From Apostichopus parvimensis (lineage: Eukaryota; Echinodermata; Holothuroidea; Aspidochirotida; Stichopodidae), in assembly GCA_000934455.1 (NCBI GenBank), contig KN882795.1, forward strand, positions 93,842-119,526: 25,685 bases of DNA, read 5' to 3'. The notes under the pieces are model-generated. The model was not told the origin of the DNA. It did not search any database and saw only the letters and a list, made by a program, of their open reading frames with translations. This document shows positions 1 through 10,818 of the stretch, one piece after another. The number at the start of each line of letters is the position of its first letter. The first letter of the stretch is position 1. Position numbers and translations under genes: made by a program.

Positions 1-1125
1 GGAGTCATAGTCATTCATCAATGTAATTATATATGGACAGAAACAGGTTGGTGTAAGTCCCAAGTATGAAATCAACAATTTTTGTACAATGCAGCCTTCC
101 ATATAAAATGAATACATGTTTCAATATCCTATACCTCAATCATAGGAACAAAGCTTTTAGGCTAGGAGATAAAACAATATGTTTCATTTCGATTGGCCTG
201 TATTTTATATTTTCTTTAATCTTAGACTTAGTTGATACCCTTAAGCAGTGGCCATCTACCAATGACGTACTACAACATATCCTCTTAATTAACATACACA
301 TTTTGTAACTTCATGGACGGGCGACAATTTGAATATTGTGGCAGCATTACAAAACCAGCTCTCTCCCAACTTCCAAGTAACCTTAAGCGAATATGTATAA
401 CTGTATAGCGCCCTCTATTATGTTTTCCATATCACTGCTATACCTAGGAAATACAGTTTGCTGAAGTTTCCCACATTATTATTGTTACTACTGTTACTCA
501 TTATATATGTTAAAAAGTGGTCACCCTGAGGGTATTGTCCTGAGGGATTTTGTCTAGTCCCATATTTTTCTTTTAAACATGCTGCCCAAAACAACTTTCT
601 TGACTGGACTAATGACCATTTCACCAGCAGCTAGCTAGACTTTAAAGGGTTCTCCCACTTTGCAATAACTCAGAGCTTTGACTGCAAACTGCAAAATGGA
701 CATCAGTTATCTATAAATGCTGCATATGTAAGTGAACTTTTACTGGAGAGGTAAATCATTGCAGTGAAAGATGGCTTGAGGGGGGACTGATGGGGGTAAA
801 TAAATATCAGAGGTTCTTTATGGGATATCTGCAGGACTCTAACATGAGATTAGGAAAATGGTTGGGCACGTTGATTAAGATGGAGGACATCAAATAATCC
901 GCAGCCTTTGTGAATCCTATGTTCTGTCAGGGTGAGGCTCGAATGAGACTCCTCAGTATGACACTCAATCATCTTACCATAGAAATTAAAGGGGTGGGTG
1001 GGCAGGTGAGTGAGTGGGTTGGGGGTGGGGTGAGGTGTTGTATTTCCTGTTTTGGTTTTCGACACTTGCAGAGAACTTAAGTTTCTCCTTACAAATAAAT
1101 TACTATTCTTTATATCAGTTTGGTA
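1..1125. other. Non-coding flank, likely 3' UTR or intergenic
   Basis: I see no convincing gene here. The part next to 1126 would be the 3' UTR of the - strand gene that ends there. I see no AATAAA on the - strand close to the stop, so the transcript end cannot be placed. A G-rich stretch at 991-1036 is listed separately. A - strand open frame at 850-1065 has a protein-like second half but its first half is low-complexity translation of the G-rich tract, so I do not call it. Confidence 0.5.
991..1036 (+). repeat. G-rich tract, G-quadruplex candidate
   Basis: Several runs of three to five G with short T, GT or A spacers lie close together, enough for a four-tetrad-run fold on the + strand. 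On the - strand it is C-rich and would lie in the 3' UTR of the gene ending at 1126. This is a composition call only. Confidence 0.6.
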
Positions 1126-1501
1126 TCATTCTTGTTCGGTCTGTGCCTTAAAATCCCGGGTCAGGAGCTGCTTGATGATCTCCGAGTCGGCCGGTGCGGT
1201 CGTAAAGATGGCGCCGACGAAGGCATGCGTCCCCCAGACGGTGTGACGGACGCACTTACAGCAACCCAGATCCTCAATGTCAAAACCCAACTGTTTGAAC
1301 CGTTCGTCGGTCTCGAAGAGGCTCGTGCTCGGGTTGGACGATCCGATAAACTGAAAGATAAAAAGGGAACAAGATGGCTCCATCAGGTTTGACCGTGAGA
1401 CAGCAATTATGTCGGATCGAGAATTGGTTCTTCGAGGACTGGAAGGAAGCTCACCCTCAAGCAGTCGATTGTACGTTTGAAGGTACAGTATCTTCTATCT
1501 G
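1126..1501 (-). CDS. Unrecognised protein, last two coding exons
   Basis: These are two - strand exons of a spliced gene whose upstream part is not found. The last exon is 1350 to 1126 (225 bp, 74 codons and a TGA stop). It is preceded by a strong acceptor, a run of pyrimidines ending ATCTTTCAG. The exon before it is 1501 to 1455 (47 bp), ending AGG followed by GTGAGC, a strong donor. The intron is 104 bp. Only one frame of the 47-bp exon is open, and it joins the last exon in phase, reading DRRYCTFKRTIDCLR then FIGSSNPSTSLFETDERFKQ. The remainder is rich in Cys and hydrophobic residues (LGCCKCVRHTVWGTHAFVG) and ends with a charged tail. No signal peptide or clear membrane span is visible. 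Both exons are richer in CpG than the surroundings, as coding sequence is in such genomes. I do not recognise the family. The gene structure is well supported; the function is unknown. Confidence 0.72.
1351..1454 (-). other. Intron of the - strand gene
   Basis: A 104-bp intron bounded by GTGAGC and a polypyrimidine-CAG acceptor on the - strand. Its length is not a multiple of three, and the frame entering from the upstream exon meets a TAA within it, so retention would truncate the protein before the last exon. Confidence 0.7.
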
Positions 1502-1530
1502 CTGTAAATATTTCTGATTCAATCTGGCTA

Positions 1531-1573
1531 GGAGGTGGTGGGGGGGGATGAGGGGGAGGGAAGGTGGGGGAGG
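1531..1573 (+). repeat. G-rich tract, G-quadruplex candidate
   Basis: Runs of three to eight G are separated by single A, T or AT bases. The tract lies just upstream of the 47-bp exon of the - strand gene, so it is a C-rich tract in the sense of that transcript, about 30 bases before the acceptor. It may serve as part of the polypyrimidine region or simply be a low-complexity tract. Confidence 0.55.
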
Positions 1574-4014
1574 CACAAACTTTGAGAGGGAGTGGAACGT
1601 GGGACTTTGATATTGACAGGGAAAACCACCAGTTAACGTAAAAACATTCCTACAAAACTGCATCCTGTTCATTCCATACCGCAGACTGCATATTTGAATG
1701 ATTTTTCAATAAAAAGGACACTTTTTAAATCACAATTTTTTCCTTAATTTTTCAAAAACAGCCTGTGGTTTTTTCTGAAATAAATAACAAAAGGGCACTT
1801 TTCAATCACAAAAAAAGTGCAAAACCAAAGAAGGAACTTCTAATTGATGGAAAGGGGAACATGTGAGGTATATAGCCAGATTCAATGTATCAAGACAATT
1901 TTTAAATGCATGTATCATCAACCTAGCACTTTTACAAAGAGCAGTCATTTAAATATCCGACCCAAATGCGACCCCTATAAATAGTCTAAAAAGGTTCCTC
2001 TTTCACACCCAAATATCTTCAATAAGCTTTTTAACCATTACTTTGACCCTGATGATCACAAAATGCAAACTGCAGTCCAGTTAAACATTAATACATACAT
2101 TACAGTAAGTAAACTACAGCACTTGCTAGCTTTTTACTTAATACTTGCATTTTAAAGCATGCCAAAGGTGAAAAGATCATCATCACCCAGGAATTGGTTG
2201 GCTCAACCTCAAAAGGTCATTAACTAGTAGCCATAACCATGGTTACCCATACACCTACTACCTACTCTGCAGCAGCTGGTCCCTACCCTGTGATAAATTT
2301 TCCAGAGAGATATATTGTTCAATTACTCCTTCAGCAGTTTCTGTTTTGGTCCTTGTGTCCTTGTACAAGCTCAGTAGTCAGTATACAGTAAGTCAATGGT
2401 CTGTGAGTCAATACACAAGAACAAGGACTGATAATATCTATCATATTTCTCTCACTCATTTTTTGTGCATATCTTTTACCTATTTATGCATAATTAATAT
2501 GCATCTGCCTGCTGCACTTTGACCTGTGTGACGGGACTGAGACAGACTTTATACCTTCGGCCATTTATGGTAAAGTATGATACTTTAGATGTTTTATTTT
2601 TTATATTTAGGCAGATCATTATGCATGTGTCTCAGGCCGAGCTCAATTCATATCTTAACAAAACTTGCATATTTCAGTTCGAAATCATAACAAATTTCCT
2701 TGTTTGGTCATTTTGATCTAGGTTTGTCTATCAACTGAATAATTTTTTTGTTGAAGGTCATCAGTATATATTGTCCCCCCCCTCTCCCAAATATGCTAGA
2801 AATTATAAATAATGGTCACCCATATATTCTTCAATAATTTCTAATGCCAGTCAAAAGTAATAACCAAAACTAAGACATTTCATTGTCTATACTAACAACC
2901 CATCTACACACGTCTGGGAATAACAAGGGAATAATAATATAAATATGCTAGAAATTAAAATTATTGGGAATAACATGGAGAATCGGAGCCCTTAAGGAAA
3001 GTCCTTTTGAAAATTTCTAGCTATTTTTTCTAGTTACAAATCTTGCAGCAAATTTACTGGCAATTAAGTTGTAATTTAGCTTTCAACACTTATGCACAGC
3101 TATGAGGTGTTTGTATTGTATAAAATATTTACATACGTAGTAAGGTCTGCAATATACACACAACTGTGTGAAAAGAATACAAATCGACAGATAAAGGTGT
3201 GTGTCGCAGGCACATGCAGGTCACGCCTTACCACCCGGGGACTTCGGGACAATCTCGCATGTACCCTCCCCTTAAATATATAGATTTGATCCTTTTGCAA
3301 CTAATCTTTCAAATACTTTCATGGAATTTCACTTAAAAAACAAAAATGAAAGTTTAAAGGATTTCCTGGCACTGTATATTGACATAATTAAGAAACCCAT
3401 GGTCTTTCACACTGTAGTAACCTATGCGTGCAGTGAAGTGAATAAGAATATTTTACTGGGTGGGGAAATTTTCTTTTTCTTTTTTTTTGCTATTACCCAT
3501 TAGCTATTTTCTACTTTTACTGTTTGGGCATAATTGGATTTTCTGATTATCTCATACAACTAACAAACATTGTTCAACAATTACCACTGTGCAATGCTAT
3601 TTTCAATAAAAACCTAATGTATATACTGTACCTCTGATATTAAAATAATAGTAATTTAATAATCAGAAGTTATTTTTATGACGCTTAAGCGACCACAAAT
3701 GTGGGAGAAGCTCGCAAGGCTTATGGATTACAACTTACACGTCAGGTGGCTTCCAATTCAACATCTTAGTACTCAAATTTGGAATCTTTTCAATTTGAAA
3801 AGTCATTTCAGATGGGAATATCGTAGATTGCTCGTGGAAGAAAAGCCCACCTTACTATGAGTTAAAATTACGAGATGCACCAATCAGTTTTAATGTGTGT
3901 TAGTTACTTCCCTGATGCAAAAAGTGTCAGATAATCAGTATTACATTCCTTCGAAACAGCAGAGAGCGTAGAATCAATGTATTCATTTGGCAGTCCTTAA
4001 AAACACAGAGTCAA
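1574..4014. other. AT-rich non-coding stretch
   Basis: No exon, RNA gene or mobile element can be supported. It probably includes intron or upstream sequence of the - strand gene ending at 1126. Open frames here (for example 2519-2716, 3092-3283, 3321-3503, 3678-3860) have no family signature, low-complexity tails and no matching splice sites. A short CpG-richer patch at about 3195-3260 has a GTAAGG donor-like site on the - strand but no convincing acceptor. Confidence 0.5.
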
Positions 4015-4408
4015 CAAGTCGCACTCTTTAATATTTATTGGACTACCGAAACACAGGCCTGAAGTATTTGCTCACTTTCATCCCGTGTTATTAATCGCTG
4101 TCATCCCACTAAACATCGTATATCTCAGGTACGAGAGCGTACCCCATTAGATGCACGGACAACTTGTAAACAAACACAGTCGAAGCTACAGAGAACGCTG
4201 ATTATCAAGCAAGCTACTACAATGCATGCTTGCCAAAGCCAATTTTGAAATTTCCAATAAACAAGAGTTTCCCTCCCCCGAACACAATGTTGAGGGCATG
4301 CAACGCTGGAGTTTGGTAACTGGATATGCTTCGAGATCTGGAACGAGATCAAACTTTGACGGGATAGAACCAGCAGGAATCGTTTTCTGTGTATAGGGCA
4401 GAGGACAC
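4015..4408 (-). other. Possible last exon with poly(A) signal
   Basis: On the - strand an acceptor-like site (pyrimidine-rich, ending AAACCAG) precedes base 4408. From there one frame, entered with one base of a split codon, is open for 73 codons to a TAG at 4186, beginning CPLPYTQKTIPAGSIPSKFD. The sequence then runs as possible 3' UTR to AATAAA at 4039-4034. It is followed within about 25-35 bases by a GT-rich element (ACTCTGTGTTTTT sense), as expected for a cleavage site near 4015. A second frame over the same bases is also open, so the coding call is weak. I recognise no domain. It may be a non-coding transcript or a degraded gene. Confidence 0.28.
4034..4039 (-). promoter_or_regulatory. 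Candidate poly(A) signal AATAAA
   Basis: TTTATT on the + strand gives AATAAA on the - strand. A GT/T-rich downstream element lies at about 4002-4015. The combination is better than chance AATAAA matches elsewhere in this AT-rich window, but a single hexamer cannot prove a transcript end. Confidence 0.35.
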
Positions 4409-4529
4409 CTGGTTTGAAAGAGAAAAGGCTCACACAAAATCAGAAAGGAAAAAACTGTTCTGTTTTGATTTTTCTTTATGCTCGAGGGGAAATACTTGTA
4501 GGTTACAGGCAGCTGGTTACAGCCCCGTG

Positions 4530-4691
4530 TCAGAGTCGTGTAATTTCAGGTTTCGATAGCGATGTTGGTGCTTTTGTGAAGTAGGGGTCTCTCTTGAAGA
4601 GGATGCTGCGTGTTTTGTGGTGATTGATCAACCAGACAGATGAGGTCTTGTGGAGAGTAACAGTCGTAGGTAAGAAACTGAGAGAGGACAT
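4530..4691 (-). CDS. Small ORF, 53 codons, uncertain
   Basis: An ATG-to-TGA frame on the - strand begins MSSLSFLPTTVTLHKTSSVW and ends KPEITRL. It has a plain, mixed amino-acid composition in a patch that is less AT-rich than its neighbourhood, about 120 bases upstream of the possible last exon at 4408. A CTGTAG site just before the ATG could act as an acceptor. The + strand of the same bases has an equally plausible non-coding exon (acceptor before 4550, donor GTAAGA after 4671), in which all three frames are closed. I cannot tell which is real, if either. Confidence 0.18.
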   Translation of the reverse strand: MSSLSFLPTTVTLHKTSSVWLINHHKTRSILFKRDPYFTKAPTSLSKPEITRL

Positions 4692-4770
4692 CTTCTACAG
4701 TACATACAGCTAGTACTATGCAAACCGTACAGTATCTTAACTACTGGTTGTTTTTTGGTTTTGTTTTCTG

Positions 4771-4794
4771 GTGGGGGTGGAGGTGGGGGTCGGG
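4771..4794 (+). repeat. G-rich tract, G-quadruplex candidate
   Basis: GGGGG, GG, GG, GGGGG and GGG runs with one- or two-base spacers occur in an otherwise AT-rich area, just downstream of a T/G-rich stretch. Confidence 0.5.
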
Positions 4795-4799
4795 ATAGG

Positions 4800-5702
4800 A
4801 GGGATGAAGGACAGAAGAGGGTTACAGCTGTTAAAGGAAACTTTGAATGAGGAAGGTTCAAATTAGCTGATGTAATATTTTCTTTTCTAAAATTATACAA
4901 CAAATATGACAATATAGTATCAAAATTTAATAACTAAATTTTAATTTCTAAGCTCAGTATTGATGGTAATTTTATTATGTATTGGCCCCAGATATATGCT
5001 AGAAAGTAGTTAATTATGGTCATTCAAATTTTAAAAGAAACATGTTGACTGGCATATTATCTTCAAAGCAATTTCCTTGTCAGAGGTACAGTAAAAGATT
5101 TTGTCAACCTCAACACAGTTTAAGAAACCTCATACTTTGTGGATCATTTGATGGGTGAAAATCTATTGCAGTACACAATTTTGGCAAGTCTTAGCAATTT
5201 TTGGCAGGTGAAAAATGGGCAGTACATATACACAGTAGTAACCATCACACATGTGAGTGTTATACATATATGCCAATTACTGCATTTCGGTTTGCAACAC
5301 TGCTGTACATTAAAAACACAGCCAATTATTCAGTAATATAGGAATGTGTATTTTGCTTGACTCTAATAAAAGTATAACGACAATGTAAGAAATAATAACC
5401 ATCTTTTGACCTTCAACTATATCTGATGCCTCTAGGTTATAAGACATTAAAATATATTCTAATATGTCATAGTGACCCACATTACAGTACATCTGTACAT
5501 GTTTGAGCTACCACACTGTTGGGGGCTAGCAGGTGTACAATGTTAAAGGAATATTAGCTGGTGATTCATATAAATACTTGGTGCCCTTATTGTGAATAAA
5601 GTATTAAACTACTTGCATATAACACGCATACATGTAGCTACAATCCAGTATATGGCTTTGCAAGCTGATATGTACGTAAGCTAGAGGTAATACACTGTAC
5701 AT
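4800..5702. other. AT-rich non-coding stretch
   Basis: No gene is supported. The sequence is rich in short words such as GTACAG and ACTGTA, which recur across the whole window. The ORFs at 5139-5336 and 5310-5492 overlap on opposite strands and show no protein family features. Confidence 0.5.
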
Positions 5703-6130
5703 AGAGCTATAAACATGCCAATGCACACAGCTACAAGGCAATAGGTGGTGCTACGTAGTGCTATGTATTGGCATGTGTAGCTACATACATACTAGTATTT
5801 ACTGTGATATCACACTAACATCCCACTGCGTAGCTACAGGGCAATACATAGAACTACATATTGCTATGTATTGGCATGTGTAGCTACATGCATACTAGTA
5901 TTTACTGTAATATCACACCAACATGTCGCTGTATAGCTTCAAGGCAATACATAGAACTACATATTGCTATGTATTGGCATATGTAGCTACATACATACAG
6001 TATTTACTGTGATATCACACCAACATGCCACTGCGTAGCTACAGGACAATATGTAGTACTACATATTGCTATCTAGCTAGTGTAGCTACATACTGTACAT
6101 ACAGTGCTTACTGTCATATCACACCACAGT
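5703..6130 (+). repeat. 103-bp tandem repeat rich in perfect palindromes
   Basis: About four units repeat with a 103-bp period: the GTATTGGCAT word starts at 5765, 5868 and 5971, with a diverged fourth unit near 6072. Within a unit there are three separate perfect palindromes: TGTAGCTACA, ATACTAGTAT and TGTGATATCACA. Most units keep them, though single changes break some (for example TGTAATATCACA in the second unit). The first and last units are the most diverged. No open frame runs through it. Confidence 0.85.
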
Positions 6131-6594
6131 ACTTTAGCTAACTTAGCAACCTATTGTAGGCCTACATGAATACAATGTTCCCATAAATTCAGTTTCATGC
6201 AATGAAATATGACTCAATAAAAGGGAGACAGCCGAGGTACATACTTGACAGTACTTAACATGGTTTTAATTGTTTGTGAGCAAATTTATAGCAGATAAAT
6301 TATGCAAAATGCAGCTTGTTGCAGATAAAACTCAAAATCACAGCTTTATGGATAAAATAAGGACTTCAGCTGCCCACAATTTTAATATGGAAACTAGGTT
6401 TTAAATGGACATTAAAGTTGGACAAATGACAGTATATATGGATTCCCACTAAAACTGAGACGTTGTGTTTCCCTCGCTTTGTTTAAAAAAACCTCTGAAT
6501 ATTCATCTTATGCATCAATCATTCATCAACGTTAACCGATAATTCTTTCATTCTTTCGTTCTTTCGTCTTTGCTTTCTTTTCTCTTTGCCTCTC
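6131..6594. other. AT-rich non-coding stretch
   Basis: No gene or RNA is recognised. A pyrimidine-rich TTCTTTCG-type simple repeat occupies about 6543-6594 and leads into the retroelement tail that follows. Confidence 0.5.
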
Positions 6595-6662
6595 CAGCGC
6601 CTTGAGCACCCTTCTGGGTGGATATGTGCGTGTTATAAATCACTATTATCATTATCATTACA
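6595..6662 (+). mobile_element. Retroelement or SINE 3' tail, degenerate
   Basis: The sequence runs GCGCCTTGAGCAC, a short CACCC-TTCT-GGGTG hairpin, GGATATGTGCG, then TTATAAATC and an ATT/ATC-type simple tail. This order (GCGC-CTTGAGCAC, hairpin, GTGCG, TATAAAT, ATT repeats) matches, from memory, the 3' end of a repeat that is common in marine invertebrate genomes. The hairpin and trinucleotide tail are directly visible; the family assignment is recollection. Only the tail is present, as expected for a 5'-truncated insertion. Confidence 0.5.
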
Positions 6663-7394
6663 TATTAACAGGCACCACAATTTATTTACAGGCACTAGAG
6701 GATATTTATTGGCATTATTAAGACAAATTCTCTTAAATTGTATTACTCTCGCAATATAAAGTATCTTTCATGAAACTACTTAAAGCAAGCAATAAACCTA
6801 TTCAACGTATACTTCCTGGTTACAGATTATATATTTTGCTTATATTTGACAATATCTCACAATTTACTTGCATATATTCCAACATTGTACTTGCGAACTG
6901 TACATATTTCAGTCGCAACCTTCATCGCAGTTATAGCCCGGATACTACTACTGTGAGACGGTCCGTACCATACTGTATGAATCAATTGATACTTATTTAT
7001 ATTAAACATTAGTACATCCCGGTCGTTACGGGATGGAACGTTATCCCCTTTGTCCTGACAGAAACCTCGGCGAATCAGTAATTAACGATATATATCCTCT
7101 TTAACTGGTGTCATAAAGCTGTTAGCTACGATCAACTTTTAATGAAGCAATCAGTCAATTATACATCCTCTGATGAATGCCCTCGGTCACCGTATATATG
7201 TACACGCATAATATCATCATTGTGTACATGCAGGAGCATCAGTATACATAAGAAGATACTGTCTGGAGATATCACCATGACAACACCATGCATCTCGTAC
7301 ATACATAGAGTATGTACAGTATTTTGACGTGAGGGATTGGGAAATGGAGGATGCTGTATGTACATGGCATGAATAGGATATAAAATTTGATACA
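6663..7394. other. Non-coding stretch
   Basis: No gene is supported. Short direct repeats of an ACAGGCAC-plus-TATTT word occur at about 6670-6715. ORFs at 6770-7012 and 7142-7327 have no recognisable domain. Confidence 0.45.
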
Positions 7395-7429
<35 letters not shown>

Positions 7430-7487
7430 GTCTGTCTATCTGTCTGTCTATCTGTCTATATGTCTGTCTGTCTGTCTATCTGTCTGT
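7395..7487 (+). repeat. (TCTG)n microsatellite with TCTA interruptions
   Basis: About 23 tetranucleotide units are present. The first part is pure TCTG; the later part is interspersed with TCTA units and one TATA interruption. Such a pattern is typical of an ageing tetranucleotide microsatellite and is likely length-polymorphic. Confidence 0.97.
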
Positions 7488-7993
7488 AAAATGTAAGTTT
7501 GCTCTTTCTTTATATTGACTGTCAGTTTTTCCTCTGAAGAAGCTTCAACTCCACTAACTTTCCTACATGATTTTAATTACCTTTATAATTTAATGTCTTC
7601 ACGTACGAAATCAAATCAACACCACGGGATATGATCCCTCCTACCATGTTATTTTATCCTCATCTGTTTCCCAAAGGTATTTATGTAACTATCTTACAGG
7701 AAGAAAATATTAAGTTTTGGAATAAATTTTATATACATATGTTGTGTTTTGTTCCCATATATGATACCATATATTATTCTGGCATTCAATATTTCTGGTA
7801 TTTGGACAACACTAATTTGCATACAGAATTTCATAATTAACTAGAAAATAGAAACCTTATATTTTTATTACCCTTGTTTTAAATCTTTTCATTGCAAGGG
7901 ACTTAATATTGTTTAACTTGAACTGCATTCCTTCGGTATTGACTTTAATTATTGAACAGTCAATTGTTTTAAGTAATTATATAAAGGTAAGAG
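7488..7993. other. AT-rich non-coding stretch
   Basis: Nothing supported. The ORF at 7631-7840 is AT-driven and carries no family motif. Confidence 0.45.
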
Positions 7994-8055
7994 GGCCTGA
8001 TGTTTTGATCCTAGCAGGAGGCTAAACCTCTGAAGAAGATTCTGCAAGTCAGGCC
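7994..8055 (+). repeat. Nested inverted repeat
   Basis: GGCCTGA at 7994-8000 pairs with TCAGGCC at 8049-8055. Inside are two further pairable pairs in nested order: GCAG with CTGC, and GAGG with CCTC around a CTAAA loop. The structure is interrupted by unpaired stretches. It could be a small fold-back element or the structured end of a retroelement. Confidence 0.5.
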
Positions 8056-8914
8056 TGCTAACTTTTACATATTTTACCTACACAGGCTTCTTGCAATAGA
8101 TAAGCAGTTTTATGAACAGCTTTTTTTCTCTCCAAATTTAAGTAATGCATAAATCTACTGAAAGCAGTGTATCATGAGTTGATGCAGAAAACTCTGTTGA
8201 GTGTTGGTTGTACAGTACCTTTTTTTTTTCCTTCAAATTTTAATGCAGAATTTCATATTTGATAACAGGAAATTCACTTGTTTGCTTTTTATTTCAGTAT
8301 TATATCCAACTAATCAAGATGTCAAATCCTCCGCCCCCCCCCCCAAAAAAGAAAAGAGAGGTATGAATAATTCAAGATAATTTGCTAATTTTTGTGTAGT
8401 GTGATTAATAGTAATTATATAAAATGTCTGGGTTTACCTAAAAAAGTTGCTTTAAGCATATTGTGTAACTTACTGTACACACTAACACCTGAACTGATTA
8501 TCCCACAATTATTACTTTCCTTTTCAAAATCCCCCACACCCAGCCCCACACTCCCCCACCCCCTCCAAAAAACAAAATAACAGACCGGACCTGCACTAAA
8601 TAAAGCCAAATTTTAAGTCTTTCTAATTTGGTAAAAAATAACCTCACTTAGTAAAAGTCTATTCAAGATAGCAATAAAATCAGTATTAACCAACTCTTAA
8701 AAAAACATAAAGACAACATGTTGATTTAACACTAATTACCATAAAATACTTGTTACATTTCAACTTGCTGAGTACATGTACAGCAGATTCTCATAGCGTT
8801 TGGAAGATAATACTGTTACATTATGTATCTATCTTCACTTACAGTAAACTTTGTCATCACTGGTTATATATAATGGCATAGCGTTATCGACATGGAGGGG
8901 GATGCGAAGCATAG
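8056..8914. other. AT-rich non-coding stretch with homopolymers
   Basis: No gene is supported. A pure C run followed by an A-rich run lies at about 8333-8355, and a CCCCAC-type C-rich patch at about 8530-8570. ORFs here are short and contain these low-complexity tracts. Confidence 0.45.
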
Positions 8915-8990
8915 GGTGTATATACAGTATATATATATATACATACATTCTTACATATATAATATACGTATATAATATATACAGATATAC
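8915..8990. repeat. AT-rich interrupted palindrome
   Basis: GGTGTATATACAG at the left and ACAGATATACC at the right are imperfect inverted copies. Between them lie TA repeats and a perfect ATATACGTATAT palindrome. Both strands translate into similar Tyr/Ile-rich frames for this reason. Confidence 0.5.
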
Positions 8991-10818
8991 CGAGAAAGCT
9001 CCATCCATACGAAGTCGGCAATGTAACTCTTTTATCATCGAAGATCCATTAGTCTTCAACTATATGGATTCTTTATAGTCATTAACGAGAGACGGAGAGA
9101 TGGAGGAAGAGAGAGTGTGCGGGGGAGAGGAGCAAGAGGGATGAGATTAGGACGAGGCCTTCGGTGATGAAGGCTTATAATATTATATATGTCCTAAAAC
9201 AGTATAAAGAGAATAACAGACTCAACCTCATTCCAGGTCGCTCACCTTACATTTCACCTTTCAGCTCAAGATCATGCACGACAGATGCGCTACATACAGT
9301 ATATACTGTGACAGAGAGTTGTTTACAAAAACAAATTCTGTAGGAGTGGCCCCGAGGGAAATTTTTATATTTCTTCTTTCTTTTGTCTCTAAGTTATTTC
9401 TTTATTCCCCCTCCTTTGTTTTTACGGGGGAAGCAAAAGTCAAAATTTTGTTTTTCATTTGGTTAGAAAGTAAAAGATACATGCAAGCTGATTGTATATC
9501 TTGATATTAAAACTAGCTCGAAATAGGCCGTCAAAGGGGAGGGGAGAGCAAAACTGTTACTCATTGGCTATTAAGATCAGCATGCATACAGTATGTATAG
9601 GAGATACATGTACAGTAGCTTATTAGACAAAGAATCCAATTAAAGGCATCTCACACAAAAGCTGTTCTTATTTCTCTCAAGACATGAATATTCCTCATAA
9701 ATTGTGTTAATACTGTTTTTAAATCTAAAATTGATCTGTTGACATATTAAAGTGATAATTAAGTTTGTTATTTAGTATTATAATGTAAGAGTTCATTTTA
9801 GAGGAGAAAAGAGGCATGAAATCTTAAATTTGAAATATTATAAAACAGTGTGGCCAGAAAATTAAAACCAAACATATGCACCACACCACGTGAGCAACAG
9901 ACCAACTTCCTTGTCCATATAAAATATTCAGATCCAGCCTGATACACGTATTGCATGTGATACAAGTTACGTGATATATCACACTACCAGTAACCGTGTA
10001 TTTTCTTACTACAATACAACAATAGAAATCGGATACTCCATGGGTTATAATCTGATCAATCAAAAACATCTCCTATGAATGATAAATTCAAAGGTTTATG
10101 ACCAGGGAAGGAGAGATAACTAACAAAATCTCGGGGTGGGGGGGGGGGAGAGAAGTGCTGCTCTTGGAGTTTCTGCGTGTGTTTCGTTTGTCGTAAAAAC
10201 AAGTATTTATGCAATGATTGTGAAAAATTCTTACATATTCCAAGAAAATGTTTTGTTAAGTAAGAATTAAAAAAAATAAAAAAACAGGTCTGCAGAGGAA
10301 TGAAGGAAGGAAGGAAACTAATTGCTGACCTCTTGTTCTTGCTTGTTTGTTTGTTCTTGGCTAGGGAAGGGGTAGGGAGGGGGTGGAGGCTGGAAATACA
10401 CATTTATAGGAAGGTTTCAATTTTATGGTAAAACTATGAGTTTGATTGCTATAGATATTGTGGCTGCATGTTGAATGTCGTTAAAAGTAGGACCCATGGA
10501 ATTATGGCTATAAGGGTAAAATAGTAACAGCTTTCCAATCTATAACATGACATTTGCTACAAATTATTATCTTTGCATTTACAATATCTTTGTATTATTC
10601 CAATAAAGTATCTATACTCTCAACATATTTGATACAATTTTACAACGGTCTCTGGTCATCCCTAACTTTCTCTTCCAAGTTAACATACATAACTGTTTTA
10701 AAAAATTTTCTTAATTTTTTATTTTTTTAGTAACACTGATACTCATCTCAGTCTTTGAACTCAAGAGATCCTTCTTCTATCGTTGATCTATATAGTATAA
10801 AAAAAACAGACTCTAAGC
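8991..10818. other. AT-rich non-coding stretch
   Basis: No gene is supported. Visible items are a purine-rich patch at 9088-9160, a six-base-pair hairpin GCCTTC-GGTGAT-GAAGGC at about 9158-9175, and a G run at 10133-10149. The 115-codon - strand frame at 10056-10403 is rich in Pro, Lys and Phe from homopolymers and is not convincing. Confidence 0.45.
10133..10149 (+). repeat. Poly-G run
   Basis: GGGG-T followed by an uninterrupted run of about twelve G. Long homopolymer G or C runs recur in this window (also near 8333, 15354, 16319 and 16474, mostly C). Exact lengths may be unreliable in the assembly. Confidence 0.8.

Noticed and set aside
850..1065. - strand ORF with protein-like second half (KMIECHTEESHSSLTLTEHR)
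   Set aside because: It begins in translated G-rich repeat, has no acceptor that fits, and lies in the likely 3' UTR of the gene ending at 1126.
1411..1482. Short + strand ORF starting MSDRELVLRGLEGSS, followed by donor-like sites
   Set aside because: It overlaps the - strand intron and exon, which have better splice sites and phase agreement; the ORF meets a stop before the better donor.
9158..9175. GCCTTC-GGTGAT-GAAGGC hairpin as a terminator
   Set aside because: Rho-independent terminators do not apply to animal polymerase II genes, and no gene ends here.
10056..10403. 115-codon - strand ORF
   Set aside because: Composition follows poly-G, T-rich and simple-repeat tracts; no splice context or domain.
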